This document shows positions 60,061-64,000 of a DNA stretch of 64,000 bases, in pieces. Positions within the stretch are counted from its first letter, which is position 1. Every line of letters begins with the position of its first letter. A model generated the notes under the pieces. It worked only from the letters and a program-made list of their open reading frames with translations. It ran no database searches and was not told the DNA's origin. Source of the stretch: Pseudomonas denitrificans (nom. rej.) (GTDB lineage: Bacteria; Pseudomonadota; Gammaproteobacteria; Pseudomonadales; Pseudomonadaceae); assembly GCF_008807415.1 (NCBI RefSeq), contig NZ_CP043626.1, positions 6,734,501 through 6,798,500 of the forward strand, in the 5' to 3' direction. A program made the position numbers and the translations under genes.

Positions 60061-60756
60061 TCAGCCCAGCTCGGCGATTTCCTGCGCCGTCAGGGCGCGG
60101 TACTCGCCCGGTTGCAGAGTCGGGTCGAGTTGCAGGCTGCCCATGCTTTCGCGGTGCAGGCGGGTCACCTTGTTCTGGAAGTGGCCGAACATGCGCTTGA
60201 CCTGGTGGTAGCGGCCTTCGTGCAGGGTCAGGCGCGCGGCATGGGTGTCGAGAATCTGCAGCTGGGCGGGCAGGGTGGTGAGGTCTTCGAAGGCGAAGTA
60301 CAGGCCTTGCTCGAAGGTCGCGATGTAGCGCTCCTCGATCGGGTCTTCGGTCTCGACGTAGTAGACCTTGGGCAGCTTGCGCCCCGGCAGCGTCATGCGC
60401 CGCGACCATTGCCCGTCGTTGGTGATCAGCAGCAGGCCGGTGGTGTTGTAGTCCAGGCGGCCGCCGATGTGCAGCTCGTGCTTGTCCGGCTCGTCCAGCA
60501 GGTCGAGCACGGTGCGGTGCTCGGCGTCGCGGGTGGCGCTGACGCAGCCGGCGGGCTTGTGCAGCATGAAGTAGCGTGCCGGCTTGCCGACCTGCAGCAC
60601 GTCGTCGTCCAGCTCCACGCGGGAAAACTCGCGCACCTCGTGGCGAGCATCGCGCACCACCTGACCATCCACGCGCAGGCGGCCCTCGGCAAGCAGCTGA
60701 CGGGCCTGCTGGCGGTTTAGGTGAGGCAGGTTGGCAATGAAACGGTCCAGGCGCAT
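60061..60756 (-). CDS. rsuA: 16S rRNA pseudouridine(516) synthase RsuA
   Basis: 231 residues. N-terminal S4 RNA-binding domain (RLDRFIANLPHLNRQQARQL), then catalytic Asp in GGRLDYNTTGLLLITNDG, FMLHKPAG and EGRYHQVKRMFG. Length and motif order match RsuA. The start at 60756 overlaps the CWC gene stop. The large upstream extension of the frame is a shadow. Confidence 0.9.
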   Translation of the reverse strand: MRLDRFIANLPHLNRQQARQLLAEGRLRVDGQVVRDARHEVREFSRVELDDDVLQVGKPARYFMLHKPAGCVSATRDAEHRTVLDLLDEPDKHELHIGGRLDYNTTGLLLITNDGQWSRRMTLPGRKLPKVYYVETEDPIEERYIATFEQGLYFAFEDLTTLPAQLQILDTHAARLTLHEGRYHQVKRMFGHFQNKVTRLHRESMGSLQLDPTLQPGEYRALTAQEIAELG

Positions 60757-60971
60757 CAGGCGTTCCCGGCATCCTTCAGCCCGGCGGCGCAGCGCGGGCA
60801 CAGGCAGGCGCGGTCGACCAGCTCCGGCGGAATACGCTCCAGCGCCGCACGGTCGATGGGCGTGCTGAAGCACCAGCAGTCCTGGCCCTGCAGCGCCGGA
60901 TCGGCCTGGGTGCAGCGGTTGGACTGGCCGCAGAGCGGGCAGCGGCTGGGATCGGGAGTGGCGTCGTTCAT
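60756..60971 (-). CDS. Cysteine-rich CWC family protein
   Basis: 71 residues with the CWC pattern: CPLCGQSNRC, GQDCWCFSTPI and ACLCPRCA. Likely binds zinc. The family is small and of unknown function, and often sits beside rsuA-type genes in Pseudomonas. TGATG-type overlap with rsuA. Confidence 0.88.
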   Translation of the reverse strand: MNDATPDPSRCPLCGQSNRCTQADPALQGQDCWCFSTPIDRAALERIPPELVDRACLCPRCAAGLKDAGNA

Positions 60972-61069
60972 GGCCGGTCAGGGCGGAGGCTGGTGGTGAG
61001 GCGGGCGCACAGGGTGCAGCGCCGACCCGCATCGCGCAAGCGGATTCGGATCGGCGCGGCGGGTGCCGG

Positions 61070-61903
61070 TCAGGGGATTTCGATACGTTCGATCCAGGGC
61101 TCCAGGCGCCGGCCGAAGGCGACTTCGGCGACGAAGGGCTGGGGCAGGCCGTCCGACGTCCGGTGGGGCTGCGCCGTGATCTCGTCCAGGCGCCCGCGCC
61201 ACTGGTAGGGCACGTTGATGCTGTCGGAGCCGATGCCATTGGCGGTGCCGCCCAGTGTCCAGATGTGCTGGTAGTAGTTGGAAATGGGGCGCACGCGGCC
61301 ATGGATGATCAGGTAGCGCTGGCGGTCGGGGTATTGGGTGCGCAGGGCCTGGAGATCCAGGCCGACGTCCTTGAGCAGCAGGCGCGTGTCGGTTTTCTCT
61401 TCGCTGTCCAGCTCGCGGCGGATGAAGTCGCGCTCGTCCGCCAGTCGCGCATTCTGCGGCGCGGCGTCGGCAGCCTGGCGGGCCTCGTCGAGGCGCTTGC
61501 GCGTCAGCTGTACTTCGCGCTCGTACAGCGGGCCGGCCAGCTCCAGCACCAGCAGGGCGTCGCGCGATTGCTGGCGGCCGAAGTGCTGGGCACTGTCGTC
61601 ATCCACTTGCGCGGGCATGTTGAAGCCCAGCTTCGCCATCTTCTGCGCGTCGATGGCCGGCAGCCAGCCACGATTGTGCCGCGAGCCCTCATCGCGCGTG
61701 GGAGTCCGCCAGCGCAGCCGCAGGCTCAGGCCGCTGTTCTCGTTGTGCCAGGTGGTGTTGCGGATCAGCTCGCGCTGGCTGAGGGGCAGTCTGCTCTCGG
61801 GCTCGGCCGAACGGTTCCAGGCGACGCCGCCCAGGGCCACGGCGTTGACCAGCAGGATCAGGCCGGCTCCGCCGACCAGGGCATGGGTGCGCGTCCAGTT
61901 CAT
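61070..61903 (-). CDS. DUF4824 family protein
   Basis: 277 residues. One N-terminal membrane helix (LVGGAGLILLVNAVALGGVAW, given as LVGGAGLILLVN and AVALGGVAW) followed by a mainly periplasmic region with GLSLRLRWRTPTRDE and a charged helix near 120-165. DUF4824 proteins are found next to DUF2157 membrane proteins, as here (ATGA overlap at 61900-61903). Function unknown. Confidence 0.78.
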   Translation of the reverse strand: MNWTRTHALVGGAGLILLVNAVALGGVAWNRSAEPESRLPLSQRELIRNTTWHNENSGLSLRLRWRTPTRDEGSRHNRGWLPAIDAQKMAKLGFNMPAQVDDDSAQHFGRQQSRDALLVLELAGPLYEREVQLTRKRLDEARQAADAAPQNARLADERDFIRRELDSEEKTDTRLLLKDVGLDLQALRTQYPDRQRYLIIHGRVRPISNYYQHIWTLGGTANGIGSDSINVPYQWRGRLDEITAQPHRTSDGLPQPFVAEVAFGRRLEPWIERIEIP

Positions 61904-62976
61904 GACGAAGTCCCTCCCAGCAGACCATGGGCACGGCGCAGGCGCCGCAGCACCAGCAGGATCAGCACGGCGCACAGGCCCAGCACGAGGAAGAACAGGT
62001 ACTTGGGCATCACCTCCCACCACCAGTCGAAGAACTTGGTGTAGAGGAAGATCACGAAGAAGGTCAGCCCGGTGTTCACCACTTCCGGCCATTCGCGGCG
62101 TGCGCCCTGCCAGATGACCAGCGCCGAGGCAATGAAACCGAGCACCTGGTAGAGGTTCTCCACCGTGGCGAAGCCCAGTGGCAGGTAGCTGCCGCCGCCC
62201 CAGTTGGCCAGCACCAGCATCGGCAGGAACAGACCGAGCAGGCCGAATACGCGGTAGATCGCGGCGAAGCCGTCGAAGCGGTTCTGCGCGATGAACGAGG
62301 GGACGAGGAAGATCAGCAGTGCGGCGGGGAAGAAGTTCTCCGGGCGCTCGCCCACATCCAGCCAGTAGACGCCGCTCCAGGTGCCGACCCGCGCGGCGAC
62401 GTAGCCCATCACGCAGATCAGCGCGGCGGCCAGCAGCAGGCGGGTGTTGCAGGTGTAGGCGAGCAGCAGGGCGTAGGCGGCCCAGGGCAACAGGGCCTTG
62501 TCCGAGGGCGTGATGTTGAAGATCTGCCCGACCATCACGACGTTCAGCACCAGGCAGGCGAAGGCCAGCATGGCGCCGAGCTTGGCGAAGTAGCCGGAGG
62601 CGTCGCGGCGTTGCAGGAACAGGGTCAGCAGCAGGCTGATCAGCGATGCGGCGATGAGGGTGAGCACCTGGGCGGTTTCCGCGAACAGGCCCCAGAACTG
62701 GTAGAACAGGAAGAACAGGCTGGCGGCCAGGGCCAGCGCGCCGAGGAAGGAGGCAATGCGCATGCCCAGGGAGAGACGATGGTCCTGGCTGTCGCGGTCG
62801 ATGTCGAAGCGTGTGCGGTAGTCGGCGAGCAGGCGTTGCTGGTGGTCGTGCAGGCGGTCGCGCTGGGTGGTGTCGAGGACGAGGGCGCCTTCGTCGTGCA
62901 GACGGCGCAGCTCGCGGTCGAAGGCCAGGATATCGTCGACGCGGTGCTGCGCCTGCTGGTGGCTGAGGTCGGGCAT
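61900..62976 (-). CDS. DUF2157 membrane protein
   Basis: 358 residues. Soluble N-terminus (~1-65) with HDEGALVLDTTQRDRL, then ten or so membrane helices. The DUF2157 region spans most of the start of the membrane part. The start 62976 is chosen because the upstream extension is low-complexity and lacks a signal. Coupled to the DUF4824 gene. Function unknown. Confidence 0.8.
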   Translation of the reverse strand: MPDLSHQQAQHRVDDILAFDRELRRLHDEGALVLDTTQRDRLHDHQQRLLADYRTRFDIDRDSQDHRLSLGMRIASFLGALALAASLFFLFYQFWGLFAETAQVLTLIAASLISLLLTLFLQRRDASGYFAKLGAMLAFACLVLNVVMVGQIFNITPSDKALLPWAAYALLLAYTCNTRLLLAAALICVMGYVAARVGTWSGVYWLDVGERPENFFPAALLIFLVPSFIAQNRFDGFAAIYRVFGLLGLFLPMLVLANWGGGSYLPLGFATVENLYQVLGFIASALVIWQGARREWPEVVNTGLTFFVIFLYTKFFDWWWEVMPKYLFFLVLGLCAVLILLVLRRLRRAHGLLGGTSS

Positions 62977-63076
62977 GACCGGTCCTTGCGGCGGGAGATG
63001 CTTGAACTCTAGCTGTCGGCGGGGCGGGGTTCCATGGGCAGCTTCGCAGTGCGTATGAAGCGTGACGTCATACGCC

Positions 63077-63103
63077 ATCGCGGGCATGGCCCGTTCCTAC
63101 AAG
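63077..63103. repeat. REP element, minus orientation
   Basis: On the minus strand CTTGTAGGAACGGGCCATGC then CCGCGAT, the same type as 4028-4054. Confidence 0.65.
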
Positions 63104-63142
63104 GGGGTGTCCAGCCACCGCCGATGGGCGCGTGCTCACTTT

Positions 63143-63219
63143 AGGATGGGTGGAGCGGAGCGATACCCATGCTGCCGGTGCAGGGGGTTGATGGGTATCG
63201 CTGCGCTCCACGCCATCCT
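63143..63219. repeat. Long intergenic inverted repeat
   Basis: Two ~28-base arms (AGGATGG...AGCGATACCCAT and ATGGGTATCGCT...CCATCCT) with a 20-base spacer. It resembles chromosomal intergenic palindromes of Pseudomonas. The 317-base gap 62977-63293 contains only this and the REP element. Confidence 0.65.
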
Positions 63220-63293
63220 GCGGCCTGCCTTTCGCCGATCTTGCGCGGCGGATGACGCTGGCGCGTTATCCGCCCTACGAAATCCCGCCGCGA

Positions 63294-64000
63294 TCAGCTA
63301 CGGCTCTGCAGCCAGGCCCGCCAGCCGCCGAAGCGGCTGATGTCCTCGGCGCCCTCCAGGCCCCAGGGGTCGCAGATGAAGCCGGTCTCCCAGCTGCCGT
63401 CCTCCAGCTGCACCTTGCCCAGACCCAGCGGCGCCGGGATACCGGTGAGGAAGGAGCCCAGTTCGGCGCTGGGCAGTTCCCAGACTTCCACTTCGATGGC
63501 CACGCCTCCGTCGGCCACGCGCAGCATGCCGGGGCGCAGCGGCGGGCCTCCGGCCAGGGCATAGAGCTTGTAGGCCGGGGCACTTTGGGTGGCGCGCAGC
63601 AGGCGAGCGCCGCGCTGGCGCAGTTGCCAGTTCAGCGCCAGGCCATTTAGGTGCGCGCCGCACACCACCAGGCGCGCGCGGTCGTTGCGCGCAGCGTTGG
63701 CGGAGGAGGAGGGTGCGATGGCGTTGCCGCCGGTGAGCGGCAGGTTGTGCCGGCGCTGCAGGGCGTCTGCCACGCCGAGCAGGTATTGGTCGGTGAAGGC
63801 GCGGCCGAACAGCGTCACGCCCCAGGGCAGGCCGTTGCCCATGATCGCGCTGGGCACGGCGACGGCGGCGTAGTCCAGCAGGTTCATGAAGTTGGTGTAG
63901 TAGCCCAGGTCGGAATTGCGCTTCACCGGTTCGGCATGCAGCTCGTCCAGGGTCACCGGACGGCCGATGGTGGGCGTCAGCACGCAGTCGAGATCGGCGA
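63294..64000 (-). CDS. Allophanate-hydrolase-like amidase, C-terminal part
   Basis: The last ~235 residues of a larger protein whose start lies to the right of the window. LTPTIGRPVTLDEL, YYTNFMNLLDYAAVAVP and GLPWGVTLFG are the end of an amidase-signature domain. The following part (RLVVCGAHLNGLALNWQL, PLRPGMLRVADGG) is the extra C-terminal domain of AtzF-type allophanate hydrolases. It hydrolyses allophanate in urea/biuret use. No urea carboxylase gene is visible here. Confidence 0.85.
   Translation of the reverse strand, partial: ADLDCVLTPTIGRPVTLDELHAEPVKRNSDLGYYTNFMNLLDYAAVAVPSAIMGNGLPWGVTLFGRAFTDQYLLGVADALQRRHNLPLTGGNAIAPSSSANAARNDRARLVVCGAHLNGLALNWQLRQRGARLLRATQSAPAYKLYALAGGPPLRPGMLRVADGGVAIEVEVWELPSAELGSFLTGIPAPLGLGKVQLEDGSWETGFICDPWGLEGAEDISRFGGWRAWLQSRS

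Noticed and set aside
59089..60720. 543-residue plus-strand frame
   Set aside because: Antisense to an L,D-transpeptidase and rsuA, both with clear catalytic motifs.
1..64000. CRISPR array, rRNA operon or insertion sequence
   Set aside because: No regularly spaced repeats, no rRNA sequence and no transposase frame were found by reading.

Overview
The window is GC-rich chromosomal DNA of a Pseudomonas. The support is a PhaG-type 3-hydroxyacyl-ACP thioesterase/transacylase next to tRNA-Gly(CCC), Pseudomonas-type REP elements (TGTAGGAGCG...), a DUF2790 protein, and the general gene style. The best guess is the P. aeruginosa / citronellolis / nitroreducens side of the genus; species cannot be fixed from this sequence alone. 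I see no rRNA, CRISPR array or insertion sequence.

Left host region (1-12777). It starts with the end of a DUF692/DUF2063 (BufB/BufC-like) pair and an Ohr peroxidase. A divergent MocR regulator / EamA exporter pair follows, bracketed by REP elements. Then come a DoxX protein, a ferric-reductase-like membrane protein, an OmpR/histidine-kinase pair with a divergent DUF2790 gene, a DipZ-like thiol reductase, two small envelope proteins and a 7TM diguanylate cyclase.

Prophage (12778-52393). A complete-looking lambda/HK97-style siphovirus sits in the 3' half of tRNA-Gly(CCC). It is bounded by a perfect 50-bp direct repeat, giving a predicted excised length of 39,566 bp. Integrase is at the left end. 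A long leftward early operon (20549 to 14189) carries a KilAC-type protein, a PrtN-like activator, an HD phosphohydrolase, a large C5-DNA methyltransferase and AlpA. A CI-like S24 repressor and a Cro-like gene form the switch. Rightward early genes are CII-like, a DksA-type zinc finger, a frameshifted TOPRIM/VirE primase-helicase and a Q-like protein. Holin, HNH, terminase, HK97 head genes, lambda-like tail genes (with a G/GT frameshift site) and fibre genes follow, then endolysin and Rz/Rz1. The right end holds an accessory zone: a LexA-box-controlled pair of genes, and a small soluble plus membrane protein pair. The most striking observation is a repeated RNA hairpin. Three copies of CTYT-CCACCAC-AGAGC sit on unrelated outer stems, one in the left early leader and two in the right early leader, each in the sense of its own transcript. 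They look like nut/put-type antitermination elements.

Right host region (52350-64000). This has the intact tRNA-Gly, phaG, a periplasmic solute-binding protein beside a Cache-HAMP-HD-GYP phosphodiesterase, two L,D-transpeptidases, rsuA with a CWC protein, a DUF4824/DUF2157 pair, and the 3' part of an allophanate-hydrolase-like amidase.

Three reading frames in the prophage are each broken at a short G/C homopolymer and each restored by one added base. This needs read-level checking before the genes are called inactive.
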